A stretch of 64,000 bases of DNA from Alphaproteobacteria bacterium (GTDB lineage: Bacteria > Pseudomonadota > Alphaproteobacteria > Ferrovibrionales > Ferrovibrionaceae), in assembly GCA_017307375.1 (NCBI GenBank), contig JAFKFH010000013.1, positions 62,001 to 126,000 of the forward strand, given 5' to 3'. The notes below the pieces were generated by a model, which was given only the letters and a program-made list of their open reading frames with translations, ran no database searches and was not told where the DNA came from. Of this stretch, positions 25,708 to 33,978 are shown piece after piece. The stretch's first letter is position 1. Each line of letters opens with the position of its first letter. The translations under genes were made by a program, and so were the position numbers.

Positions 25708-26499
25708 TCAGTTGTCGTCGAGCGCCCCAAGGAATCGGCCGAACGCCTGCTCCGGCGTCATGCCCAGCCGCTCCTCGATGATCGCACGCTGCTCCGGCGT
25801 CGGGTTGCGGGCCGGGGCGAACAGTGCATGAAACAGCAGGCGGAAGTGCTGGCCGTCGAACGGCGGCAACGGCTCATGCTCGCGCGACGGGATATAGACA
25901 TGGGCCGAAACCGCCTCCGTCGCCGGGTCGTAGCTCATCAGGTCGATGAACCACTGGCGCCGCAGGTCGAAGCGCGCAAACGACCTGGCGATCCGGCCGA
26001 GCACCTTGAAGTAGACGCCCTGGATTCGCGGGTGTTGGTAGAATGTCTTCCAGTCGGGCTCGGGGGCCGTTGGCGAGATTTCGTCGGCAACCGCCTCGCA
26101 TTCGATCTGCAACTCGTCGCGATCGTCGCCCAGCAGATGTCGGAAGAAGGCGAAATAATTCGAAAGATAGCGCCGGTCGATGGCGCCGGAATCGAGCAGC
26201 GATTCGAGGGGATGGACCATGACGCGCTGGAACAGGTCCTTGCGGCCGTCCCGCTCGGCATGGGGCAGTTCGGCCTCGACCGCCATCAGCGCCCGGCTGG
26301 CGAGGCCATCGAACCAGGGCGATTGCTTCAGCGCGTCGATCAGCCGCTTGCCGTCGCCCGGGCGCAGCGCGCGCTCGCGGATCGTGGCGTCGATGACCTG
26401 GGCGGCCATGTCGAGTGTCGCCGCCAACTGGCGGCGCAGCGCCGCGGTTGCCCCGTGGCTGCCGCCGGCCGTCTCGCGTCTTGCCGCTTCACCGCTCAT
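25708..26499 (-). CDS. Conserved hypothetical protein, 263 aa
   Basis: I do not recognise a family. From ATG 26499 it is a soluble, mostly helical-looking protein with no signal peptide or membrane segment. Distinctive segments are YLSNYFAFFRHLLGD, QGVYFKVLGRIARSFARF and WFIDLMSYDP. The C-terminus has a short helix pair (TPEQRAIIEERLGMTPEQAF). A longer reading from 26571 would add 24 residues of poor quality. It is divergent from the bpt gene with about 200 bp between. Codon use matches the host. Confidence 0.65.
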   Translation of the reverse strand: MSGEAARRETAGGSHGATAALRRQLAATLDMAAQVIDATIRERALRPGDGKRLIDALKQSPWFDGLASRALMAVEAELPHAERDGRKDLFQRVMVHPLESLLDSGAIDRRYLSNYFAFFRHLLGDDRDELQIECEAVADEISPTAPEPDWKTFYQHPRIQGVYFKVLGRIARSFARFDLRRQWFIDLMSYDPATEAVSAHVYIPSREHEPLPPFDGQHFRLLFHALFAPARNPTPEQRAIIEERLGMTPEQAFGRFLGALDDN

Positions 26500-26701
26500 G
26501 GTGCACCACGTTATGGCCTCACCTGTTAACCAACATTGAAAGCTGCCCTGGTCAACCACAGCTTTAAACACCGGGTCGTTCCACCCTCAGTAACGGCTGT
26601 CACGGGCAGGTCATGCGGCCGATCGGGGGTCTTGTCCCTTAACTCCGATGCGATAAGCTGGGTTCTCACGAACGGCCGCCGGGCCGGAAAGGGCAGACGG
26701 G

Positions 26702-27469
26702 GTGAAACATCGGGTGCAGATACCCCTGCGACACTTCTTTGCGACGCCGCCGACGCCGTGCCCCTATCTGCCGGACCGGATGGAACGCAAGGTCGTCACG
26801 TTGCTGACCGGCGACGACCCCGACCGGTTGCACGAGGCGTTGAGCCACGCCGGCTTCCGGCGCAGCCAGGATCTGGCCTACCGTCCGGCTTGCGATGATT
26901 GCAATGCCTGCGTGCCCGTCCGGGTCCTGGTCGGCGGCTTCGTACCGAACCGCACGCAGCGCCGCATCTGGAAGAAGAACGCCGGCGTGACCATGCGGCT
27001 GGTGCCGCCCTATGCGACACGCGAGCATTACGCGCTGTTTCGCCGCTATGTGCTGTCGCGCCACGCCGGCGGCGGCATGGCCGACATGGATTTCGCCGAC
27101 TACCGCGCGATGATCGAGGATAGCCCGGTCTCGACCCACCTGGCAGAGTACCGCGAGCCGGACGGGCGGCTGTTCGGGGTTTGCCTGACCGACCGGATGT
27201 CGGACGGCCAGTCGCTGGTCTACTCGTTCTTCGAACCGACCGCCGAGGCGCGCAGCCCCGGCGGCTTCATGGTGCTGGCGGCGATCGCCACGGCGCAGAC
27301 CCAAGGGCTCGACTACGTCTATCTCGGCTACTGGATCGGCGAGAGCCGCAAGATGGCCTACAAGCGCACCTATCAGCCGCTGGAGGCACTGACCGCCAAT
27401 GGCTGGCAGCCGCTGGGTCCGCCCGAGGCTACGGCCATCGGGGTCCCGGCCGCCGAGGCCGCCGACTAA
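26702..27469 (+). CDS. bpt: Leucyl/arginyl-tRNA--protein transferase Bpt (N-degron pathway)
   Basis: 255 aa, normal for Bpt. The N-terminal CPYLPDRMERKV and YRPACDDCNACVPVRV hold the cysteine-rich ATE-N region, and the C-terminal ATE domain includes YVYLGYWI and MAYKRTYQPLEAL. Bpt transfers leucine from Leu-tRNA to N-terminal Asp/Glu of proteins, marking them for ClpAP. The start is GTG 26702; the next good ATG (26780) would lose the cysteine block. It is a stand-alone gene, followed after ~50 bp by a small membrane-protein gene. Confidence 0.93.
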   Translation: MKHRVQIPLRHFFATPPTPCPYLPDRMERKVVTLLTGDDPDRLHEALSHAGFRRSQDLAYRPACDDCNACVPVRVLVGGFVPNRTQRRIWKKNAGVTMRLVPPYATREHYALFRRYVLSRHAGGGMADMDFADYRAMIEDSPVSTHLAEYREPDGRLFGVCLTDRMSDGQSLVYSFFEPTAEARSPGGFMVLAAIATAQTQGLDYVYLGYWIGESRKMAYKRTYQPLEALTANGWQPLGPPEATAIGVPAAEAAD

Positions 27470-27522
27470 CGAATTGCCTTGAAACGACGGCCGACCTATC
27501 ATCCCGCGCCTTTCTGGAGTGG

Positions 27523-27699
27523 ATGATGTCTCTCAATCTCTATTACGCCGTGCTCGGGGTCCTGGCGTTGGCCGTCCTGGCGAGTGTGGCCTTCCGGCGC
27601 CGCAAGCATCAGCCGTGGACCGCGGTGGCCGTCGATTCGGTCTATGCCGGCCTGATCGCCTGCGTCGTCATGGTCGTCGCTTCTTTCGCCAAGATCTGA
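27523..27699 (+). CDS. Small two-helix membrane protein
   Basis: 58 aa starting MMSLNLYYAV with TGGAG 9-13 nt upstream. Two hydrophobic segments (YAVLGVLALAVLASVAF and SVYAGLIACVVMVVASF) are separated by a basic RRRKHQPW loop. A second ATG at 27526 could be used. Function unknown; composition and codon use match neighbouring genes, and the good ribosome-binding site supports expression. Confidence 0.6.
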   Translation: MMSLNLYYAVLGVLALAVLASVAFRRRKHQPWTAVAVDSVYAGLIACVVMVVASFAKI

Positions 27700-27742
27700 T
27701 CCCGCCACCGTCCCGCAACCGGATTCGATCTCGGCGCGTTTC

Positions 27743-27759
27743 GACATCACATTGATGTC
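27743..27759. promoter_or_regulatory. 17-bp operator-like dyad before the iron-permease-like gene
   Basis: GACATCA-CAT-TGATGTC is a perfect 7-bp inverted repeat with a 3-nt spacer, ending 15 nt before the start codon. A repressor bound there would cover the ribosome-binding region. It does not look like a Fur box. Confidence 0.4.
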
Positions 27760-27774
27760 ATCGCGGAGCGCGCC

Positions 27775-28209
27775 ATGGGCGGTTCGGTCTGGTTCACCAA
27801 GTTCGCCAACGGGGTTGCCCACGCGGCGGGACGTCCTGCAGCCTTTGCCCTGTGCTGCCTTGCCATCGTCGTCTGGGGTGCAAGCGGGCCGCTGTTCGGC
27901 TTCTCGGACACGTGGCAACTGGTCATCAACACCGGCACGACCATCGTCACCTTCCTGATGGTGTTCCTGATTCAGAACACCCAGAACCGGGATGGCGCGG
28001 CGATCCAGGCCAAGCTGGACGAACTGATCCGCGTCAGCGAGGCGCGCAACCGCTTCATCGGCATCGAGCATCTTACGGATGAAGAAGTCGAGGCCTTGCG
28101 CGCGCGCTGCGAGCGCGAGGCGCGCGACCTGATTCGCCGGGAGGAAAATGCGGCGCGGCGCGACTGCAGCGCGCTGACGGCTATTGCAGAGGCGCGAGAA
28201 AGGCCTTGA
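27775..28209 (+). CDS. Low-affinity iron permease family membrane protein
   Basis: 144 aa. Two transmembrane segments (AAFALCCLAIVVWGASGPLF and TIVTFLMVFLIQNTQNRD) are followed by a charged cytosolic helix (KLDELIRVSEARNRFIGIEHL). This pattern matches the family named after fungal low-affinity iron permease Fet4; whether bacterial members move iron is not established. Its 3' end overlaps the convergent hydrolase gene by 29 nt. A 17-bp dyad lies just upstream. Confidence 0.85.
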   Translation: MGGSVWFTKFANGVAHAAGRPAAFALCCLAIVVWGASGPLFGFSDTWQLVINTGTTIVTFLMVFLIQNTQNRDGAAIQAKLDELIRVSEARNRFIGIEHLTDEEVEALRARCEREARDLIRREENAARRDCSALTAIAEARERP

Positions 28210-29056
28210 CCGGGCCCGACCAGATCTCGACGCCGCCCTTGCCGCCGAAGAAGCTGTGCCCGTCCTTGGCGAAGGCAGGCATCAGCTTGTAGTCACCCTT
28301 GCCACCCGCCTTCACATAGGCGTCGAATACCGACCGCGACAGCTTCGGATCGAAATAGGAATCGTTCTCGGTGTAGACCCACAGGGTGGGCGCACCGGCG
28401 GTTGCGCCATATTTCCCCGCCGTTTCGATCAGGCGTTCCGGCGCACAGTTCTCATTGGCATTGATCGACGTGTCGCCGCCGAGATGACCGCCGCGGCCGC
28501 CGGCGAAATTGATCACACCGACCACCCCTTTGACCGGCGCCGCCGAGGCAGCAATCACGCCCCAACCTCCTGCCGACTGGCCGACCAACACGACTTTGTC
28601 GCCACGCACGAACGGCTGGCGCTGCATGTAGGTCACTGCCGCGTTGATGTCGCGCGCTGTCTCGAGCCCAGCCCAATAGAAATCGGCAGTGCGGCACTTG
28701 CCGTAAGTCTCGGCCCAATCGCCGCCCGTGGCGCCATAGCCACGGCGAACCGGCAAGGCGACGGCATACCCCTGGCCGACGAACCATTCCGAGGGCTGCG
28801 AGTAGACCGGCCGCATCGTCTTGCGTTCCGCCGGCGAGCCCGGCGAGCCGTGATTGATAACCACGAGCGGCCAGGGGCCATCGCCCGGCGGCCGGAACAC
28901 GGTCATCTCCATCAGCTGGCCGCCCTCCAGCGGAACCAGATGAATCTGCCGGCGCAGCTTTCCTTCAGGCTCGCCTTGCGGTCCGGACTGCTGTGCCACT
29001 GCCGGATCAGCGACGACAATGGCCAGGAAAAGCCCGGGCGCGCATCGGGAAAACAT
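28181..29056 (-). CDS. Secreted alpha/beta hydrolase, dienelactone-hydrolase-like
   Basis: 291 aa with signal peptide (MFSRCAPGLFLAIVVADPAVAQ). Elements seen: the HGSPGS oxyanion region, nucleophile elbow VGQSAGGWG, a likely acid residue in YTENDSYFDP and a histidine in DGHSFFGGKG. The fold resembles periplasmic dienelactone hydrolase-type or acyl-peptidase-like enzymes. It is not in an operon: hss lies upstream on the same strand with a 56-nt gap. Substrate unknown. Confidence 0.87.
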   Translation of the reverse strand: MFSRCAPGLFLAIVVADPAVAQQSGPQGEPEGKLRRQIHLVPLEGGQLMEMTVFRPPGDGPWPLVVINHGSPGSPAERKTMRPVYSQPSEWFVGQGYAVALPVRRGYGATGGDWAETYGKCRTADFYWAGLETARDINAAVTYMQRQPFVRGDKVVLVGQSAGGWGVIAASAAPVKGVVGVINFAGGRGGHLGGDTSINANENCAPERLIETAGKYGATAGAPTLWVYTENDSYFDPKLSRSVFDAYVKAGGKGDYKLMPAFAKDGHSFFGGKGGVEIWSGPVKAFLAPLQ

Positions 29057-29112
29057 TCACTACCCCCCACGAACCAAGCCCGCCCCCGGCGAAGGGGACG
29101 GGCCCGTAGCCG

Positions 29113-30519
29113 TCAGACGACCCGGAAGTTCTTGAACTGCCAGGGATCGTCGGTGTCGATGTCCTCGGCGAACAGCTTGCCGCGATCCTGCAGCGGGGTC
29201 CAGTCGGTATAGGCGCCGACCATCTTGCCGAGATAGGGACGCGAGATTTCCATGATGCGGGCGTGGTCGAGGTGATCGGCCTCGACTAGGCCGGCGCGCG
29301 GATTCTCGATCGCCCAGATCATGCCGGACAGCACGGCGACGGTGACCTGCAGGCTGGTGGCGTTATTGTGCGGCACCAGCTGGCGCGCCTCGTCGATCGA
29401 CAGCACCGAACCATACCAGTAGGCGCCCTTCTCGTGGCCCATCAGCAGGACGCCGAGCTCGTCCACGCCGGAAACGATCTCGTCCATCATCAGGCGCTTG
29501 CGCGACTGCATTTCCCAGTTCTTGCCGGCGATTTCGTGCACCGACAGCACGGCGTCGTCGGAGGGGTGATAGGCGTAATGCGCGGTCGGACGGTAGACGA
29601 CCTTGTCGCCTTCCCGGACGGTATAGTAGTCGGCCAGCGAGATCGCCTCGTTGTGGGTGATCAGAAAGCCGTGGAACGGCCCTTCGCCGGGCGTCCAGGT
29701 GCGCACGCGGGTCGAGGCGCCCGGCCGCATCAGGTAGATCGCGGCATCGCAGCCGAAGTCGTGGCGACGGCCATCCGGCGGCAGCGCCTTCTCGTGGCTG
29801 CCCCAGCCGAGCTCGGCCGGCTGACACCCCTCGCCGACGAAACCGTCGATCGACCAGGTGTTGACGAATTCGTCGCGTTGCTTCGGCACGCTGGCAAGCT
29901 GGGTGTCGCGCTCGGCGACATGGATCACCTTGACGCCAAGGTCGCGGGCCAGCGCGGCCCAGCCGGCCTGGTCGGCCGGCGCTGCGGCGGTACGGCCGGT
30001 GTCGCGCGCGATGTTGAGCAGCGCTTCCTTGACGAAGTGCGAGACCATGCCGGGATTCGCGCCGTGGGTCAGCACCGCGGTCGGCCCGCCCTTGTACTGG
30101 TCGCGCAGGGCCAGCGCGGATTCGCGCAAGGCGTAGTTCGAGCGCTGCGACGGGCTGAGCGACGGATCGGTATAGCCGCCGAGCCAGGGCTCGATGCAGG
30201 TATCGATGTAGAAGGCGCCCTTGTCCTGGGCGTAATGAATCAACGCGACCGACGAGACGTCGACCGACAGGTTGCACAGGAAGTCGCCGGCACCGAGCAG
30301 CGGGTCCAGCACCGACTTGTAATTCTCGCGGGTCAGCGCCTGCTTGACGAACGTGATGCCGTATTCATTGGCGACGTCGTGGCCGCGTTCCTCCGCCGTG
30401 ACGATGGTGATCCGGTCGCGCGGCATGTCGATATGCCGCAGGATCAGCGGCAGGACGCCCTGACCGATCGAGCCGAACCCGACCATCACCAGACGGCCGG
30501 CGAACGCGCAATGCTTCAT
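29113..30519 (-). CDS. hss: Homospermidine synthase
   Basis: 468 aa saccharopine-dehydrogenase-like protein. The N-terminal NAD-binding motif is VGFGSIGQGVLP, with CNLSVDVSS, DTCIEPWLGGY and THGANPGMVSHFVKEAL as in characterised bacterial homospermidine synthases. It makes homospermidine from putrescine with NAD+ as hydride carrier. ATG 30519 has a strong AAGGAGAAGGAAG purine tract. It lies 90 nt downstream of the ornithine decarboxylase gene, which provides putrescine, with a strong hairpin between them. Confidence 0.95.
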   Translation of the reverse strand: MKHCAFAGRLVMVGFGSIGQGVLPLILRHIDMPRDRITIVTAEERGHDVANEYGITFVKQALTRENYKSVLDPLLGAGDFLCNLSVDVSSVALIHYAQDKGAFYIDTCIEPWLGGYTDPSLSPSQRSNYALRESALALRDQYKGGPTAVLTHGANPGMVSHFVKEALLNIARDTGRTAAAPADQAGWAALARDLGVKVIHVAERDTQLASVPKQRDEFVNTWSIDGFVGEGCQPAELGWGSHEKALPPDGRRHDFGCDAAIYLMRPGASTRVRTWTPGEGPFHGFLITHNEAISLADYYTVREGDKVVYRPTAHYAYHPSDDAVLSVHEIAGKNWEMQSRKRLMMDEIVSGVDELGVLLMGHEKGAYWYGSVLSIDEARQLVPHNNATSLQVTVAVLSGMIWAIENPRAGLVEADHLDHARIMEISRPYLGKMVGAYTDWTPLQDRGKLFAEDIDTDDPWQFKNFRVV

Positions 30520-30551
30520 CTTCCTTCTCCTTCAAGAACAATAGTCTGCCC

Positions 30552-30578
30552 CACCGCGCCCCTTTTGGGGGCGCGGTG
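30552..30578 (-). terminator. Hairpin between ornithine decarboxylase and hss
   Basis: CACCGCGCCCC, loop TTTTG, GGGGCGCGGTG: an 11-bp stem in the intergenic region on the transcribed minus strand, without a following T-run. It could attenuate or process the transcript so that hss is expressed at a different level from the decarboxylase. Confidence 0.5.
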
Positions 30579-30609
30579 TGACACGGCGATGACAGTACTA
30601 TTACTTCAG

Positions 30610-31842
30610 TCAGGCGACCAGGGCGAGGCCCGGCGTCTCCAGCATCGGGCGGTCGACGACCTCGACCATGTTTGCATGATCGAAACCGTTGAACGCGGTG
30701 CGCAGCGATGCGCCGTAAGCGCCGAGCTGGCCGATCTCGATCCAGTCGCCCTCGCGCACATCGTCGGGCAGCGGGAACGGCCCGTTCATCCGGTCGACGC
30801 TGTCGCAGGTCGGGCCGAAGAAGGCGAAATCACGCATCGCGCCCTCTTCCACCGGAACTTCACGCCCGTCGCGGATCAGCCGCACCGGGAACTTGAAGGC
30901 CGGAATCCCCGCATCCGACAGGCTGCCATAGACGCCGTCGTTGATGAACAGCTCGGCCCCGCGGCGATGCTGGACCTGGACGACGACCGAGGTGCCGCCC
31001 GCGACCAGCGCACGGCCGGGCTCGGCCCACAGGCGGGGCATGGCCGGCAGATCGAGACGCTCGACCGCCGCCTCGATCTCGGCCATGTAGGCGCCGAGCG
31101 GCGGCGGGGTGACGCCGGGATAGCTGACCGCGAAGCCGCCGCCCACGTCGATCACGTCGATCGCCACGCCCGCGGCCTTGATCACCTCGCCGGCCAGCGC
31201 GATGGCGCGGGCATAGGCGACGGGATCGAGGCATTGCGAGCCGACGTGGAAGCACACACCCAGCGTGCGGGCATGCACCCGCGCCGCGCGCAGCAGTTCC
31301 ACGGCGTCGGCCATCTCGGCGCCGAACTTGCCCGACAGATCATAGACCGCCCCACCCTTCGGCAGGGCCAGGCGGATGAACAGGCCGAGCTCGCCCGAGC
31401 CATTGGTCTCGTCGAGGATCTTCTGCAGCTCCGCCGCCGAATCGAGCGAGAAGTCGCGCACGCCATGCGTCGCATAGGCTTCGCGGATCGCCGGGCGGGC
31501 CTTGACCGGGTGCATGTAGTGGATCGCGGCATCGGCAAACAGGCTGCGGACCAGCGCGACCTCGGCCGGCGAGGCGCAGTCGAAGTGACGCACGCCGCCC
31601 TGCCACAGGGCACGCAGCACGCGCGGTTCCGGGTTGCACTTCACCGCGTAGAGGACATCGCCGGGAAAGGCCTCGACGAAGGCCGCCGCGGCTTCGGCGA
31701 TCACCGCCGGGCGCAGGCAGTGCATCGGATCGGTCGGGCGCTCGGCCGCGACGGCGACATCGACGGTCATCCGCGGCTGCGGGGCCGCATCGACGCGACG
31801 GCGGACGGGGGCAACGGCGAGGCGGAAACGACGGCTGGCCAT
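30610..31842 (-). CDS. odc: Ornithine decarboxylase (fold III PLP-dependent)
   Basis: 410 aa group IV decarboxylase. The PLP lysine is K68 in LYAVKCNPEP. HVGSQ, the phosphate-binding DVGGGFA, EPGRALVAG, and the active-site cysteine in FFGPTCDSVDRM are all present, so the enzyme should be active. Ornithine versus lysine specificity is not certain. It would supply putrescine to the homospermidine synthase encoded next. The ATG follows GGAG, and a 477-bp gene-free leader lies upstream. Confidence 0.92.
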   Translation of the reverse strand: MASRRFRLAVAPVRRRVDAAPQPRMTVDVAVAAERPTDPMHCLRPAVIAEAAAAFVEAFPGDVLYAVKCNPEPRVLRALWQGGVRHFDCASPAEVALVRSLFADAAIHYMHPVKARPAIREAYATHGVRDFSLDSAAELQKILDETNGSGELGLFIRLALPKGGAVYDLSGKFGAEMADAVELLRAARVHARTLGVCFHVGSQCLDPVAYARAIALAGEVIKAAGVAIDVIDVGGGFAVSYPGVTPPPLGAYMAEIEAAVERLDLPAMPRLWAEPGRALVAGGTSVVVQVQHRRGAELFINDGVYGSLSDAGIPAFKFPVRLIRDGREVPVEEGAMRDFAFFGPTCDSVDRMNGPFPLPDDVREGDWIEIGQLGAYGASLRTAFNGFDHANMVEVVDRPMLETPGLALVA

Positions 31843-32319
31843 CGGTCAAGCTCCAACGACTGGCGCACCGGCCCCACGGACCGGTGACGGCGAAACCATG
31901 CCCACGGACACTTCAGGCACGAAGGCCGAAGCGATCTTTCAGGCGACGATGTCGGGGGTGCCGATGGCTGAGGAGACGACTTCCCACCGCAGAAGCGGTG
32001 CTCGGTCGTTCAGGCCAGCGGCGCGCGAGTTGTCAGGGAGACCCTGTACTGTGTCCCGGCGCGATCATATCCACCTCCCATAAGGGACCCGGCCCACGGT
32101 TGACCGGTTCTACCGAACAGGACGCGTTACGTCGTTGCTTGACCTGGTTGCATGCCGTAAATCGTGGCAGCGCCAGTGGCCGGGGGCACGTGCGATTGCG
32201 TCTGGACCCGGTATTTAGGCCAAAAGCCCGGCGATGCAAGCGATAATTTTGCGACAGCGAAATACCGCAGAAAAATCGCCTGCAGGGGGCCAGGCAGCAT
32301 TTTATGCTGTTGGGGCCGA
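31843..32319 (-). promoter_or_regulatory. Long leader of the ornithine decarboxylase gene, possible speF-type element
   Basis: The only gene-free stretch over 300 bp. On the minus strand it holds a possible promoter (TTGCAT 32239-32234, 16 nt, TAAATA 32217-32212), giving a leader of about 360 nt. Three short perfect hairpins follow: CAGGG/CCCTG (32034-32046), CACCGC/GCGGTG (31985-32000) and CACCGG/CCGGTG (31866-31886). A 17-codon open frame (31899-31846, beginning MVSPSPVRG) ends 3 nt before the decarboxylase ATG. Alphaproteobacterial speF leaders of about 400 nt precede such genes; I could not test the match. Confidence 0.45.
32295..32309 (-). terminator. Small hairpin after the VOC gene
   Basis: CAGCAT-TTT-ATGCTG, a 6-bp stem 11 nt past the VOC stop on the minus strand. 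A run of five T follows about 35 nt later but not directly, so termination here is only possible. Confidence 0.35.
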
Positions 32320-32895
32320 TCAGCGCAGCTCTTTCAACCCCGCCGATGTTTCGATCAGTGCCCGGTAGCTAAGTATTGGGCCGTAAACGACTTCGGGCGA
32401 CTCAGCAATCGACTGGTAGAGCGCCGCTACGGCGGCGGGATCGGGATGTTCGAGGGTGAATAGCCGCAGCCGTGCGCCGAGATCGGGAATCGCGGCCATC
32501 GGCGGCGGCGCACCGTGGCGGTCAATCAGCGAGGGCAGCGCCTCGTCAGCCGCCATGGCGAACTCGAACCCCGGTAGCGACAGCTTGTCCACGGCATCGA
32601 TTGCCTCGGTGCTGGCCACCCAGCCGCACAGGCGGCGGCCGGCATCCCAGTCGGCCCTGACCTTGTCCTGATCGTCGAGGCCGAACCAGCGCGGCCGGCC
32701 GGGCGGCCGGGCTTCCGGATCCAGTGCGACGATCTCGAGATAGACGGCCTGGCCGAGTTGCAGCCGGTGATTGTGGGTGCCCATATAGGGATGGCGCGTG
32801 CCGAACGGCACCTCGACCCCAAGACTGGTCCGCACATGCGCGACCCCCTCGGCCAGCGTCGGCGCGACGATGGTGAGATGGTCGAGCCGCGCCAC
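32320..32895 (-). CDS. VOC-family (glyoxalase-like) protein
   Basis: 191 aa. It begins with ARLDHLTIVAPTLAEGVAHV, the beta-alpha opening of a Glyoxalase_3-like VOC domain, and continues with YMGTHNHRLQLG and YLEIVAL. These hold plausible metal or substrate ligands (His, Glu). It starts 3 nt after the stop of the agmatinase-family gene, so they form a two-gene operon. Such proteins may be lyases, epimerases or binding proteins; no specific reaction can be given. Confidence 0.85.
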   Translation of the reverse strand: MARLDHLTIVAPTLAEGVAHVRTSLGVEVPFGTRHPYMGTHNHRLQLGQAVYLEIVALDPEARPPGRPRWFGLDDQDKVRADWDAGRRLCGWVASTEAIDAVDKLSLPGFEFAMAADEALPSLIDRHGAPPPMAAIPDLGARLRLFTLEHPDPAAVAALYQSIAESPEVVYGPILSYRALIETSAGLKELR

Positions 32896-32898
32896 GGT

Positions 32899-33792
32899 TC
32901 AGGAACCGAGCAGCGCCAGATACTCCCAGACCATCGTCGCGGCGGCCAGCGCGGTGATTTCGGCATGGTCGAAGGCCGGCAACACCTCGACCATGTCCAT
33001 GCCGCGCCAGTCGATGTCCTTCAGCGCCCGGATGATCGCCTGGGCCTGCCAGGTGGCCAGCCCGCCGATCTCCGGCGTGCCGGTACCGGGCGCGAAGGCG
33101 GGGTCGAGCGCATCGATGTCGAACGACAGATAGGCCGGGCCGCTACCGATCACGCGCCGGACCTCGTCGGCCACGCTGGCCGGCCCCCGGGCGTGGACAT
33201 CCTGCCCGGACAGCACCGTGATGCCGCGGCTCAGCGTCCAGTCCATGACCTCGTTCTGCACCGGCGAGCGGATGCCGATCTGGATCATCCGCGTCGGATC
33301 CACCAGCCCCTCCTCGACCGCATGGTAGAAGCACGATCCGTGGCCATAGGGCTGGCCGAACGAATCCGGCCAGGTGTCGACATGGGCGTCGAAATGAACG
33401 AGGCCGAGCGGCTCGCCGACCTTGCGGCGCAACGCGCGCAGCAGGGGCAGCGCGATGCCGTGATCGCCACCCAGCGTGATCAGCTGGCCCTTGATCGCCT
33501 CGGCCTGGCCTTCGATCAGCGTGTAGCTGGCCGCCACCTCGCCCAGCGCGATCGCGAAGTTGCCGATATCGGCGATGTCGAAGGTGCCCGGATCGACCCG
33601 CCACACCGGGTGGCTACCATCGACCAGCATGTGACTGGCCTTGCGGATCGCCGCCGGCCCGAAACGCGCGCCACCGCGGTTGGTGGTCCCGATGTCGAAC
33701 GGCACGCCGGCGATGACGAAGCGGGCATCGGGGTCGCGGCGGGTGACGGCCAGAAAACCGCCCTCAAGGGCAAACGTCGGAATACCGGCCAT
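32899..33792 (-). CDS. speB: Agmatinase/ureohydrolase family protein
   Basis: 297 aa. All manganese ligand blocks are present: GGDHG, HFDAHVDT, and SFDIDALDPAFAPGTGTPE. The N-terminal GVPFDIGTTNRGGARFGP is typical of agmatinases. It would release urea from agmatine to make putrescine, which fits the ornithine decarboxylase/homospermidine synthase genes 1-4 kb downstream on the same strand. No arginine decarboxylase is visible, so guanidinobutyrase or another guanidine substrate is an alternative. The next gene (VOC) is 3 nt away. Confidence 0.9.
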   Translation of the reverse strand: MAGIPTFALEGGFLAVTRRDPDARFVIAGVPFDIGTTNRGGARFGPAAIRKASHMLVDGSHPVWRVDPGTFDIADIGNFAIALGEVAASYTLIEGQAEAIKGQLITLGGDHGIALPLLRALRRKVGEPLGLVHFDAHVDTWPDSFGQPYGHGSCFYHAVEEGLVDPTRMIQIGIRSPVQNEVMDWTLSRGITVLSGQDVHARGPASVADEVRRVIGSGPAYLSFDIDALDPAFAPGTGTPEIGGLATWQAQAIIRALKDIDWRGMDMVEVLPAFDHAEITALAAATMVWEYLALLGS

Positions 33793-33978
33793 GGCTTGGC
33801 GACCTCTGGGGCGAACGGACAGCCGCTACATTTAGGCAGGCCGGCGCCGGACTGCAACGGAGGACGACGTCGCCAGGCGGCCGAACTGCATTCATCCGAA
33901 GCCGGAACCGGAACACCGCCGGGCGACCTGCGATGGCTTGCCGTCGGCGCCGCTTGCCGACCGGATCTTCTTCGATCG

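Noticed and set aside
31898-32083. 61-codon open frame on the plus strand in the decarboxylase leader
   Set aside because: No ribosome-binding site, Arg/Ser-rich, and opposite to the likely transcript.
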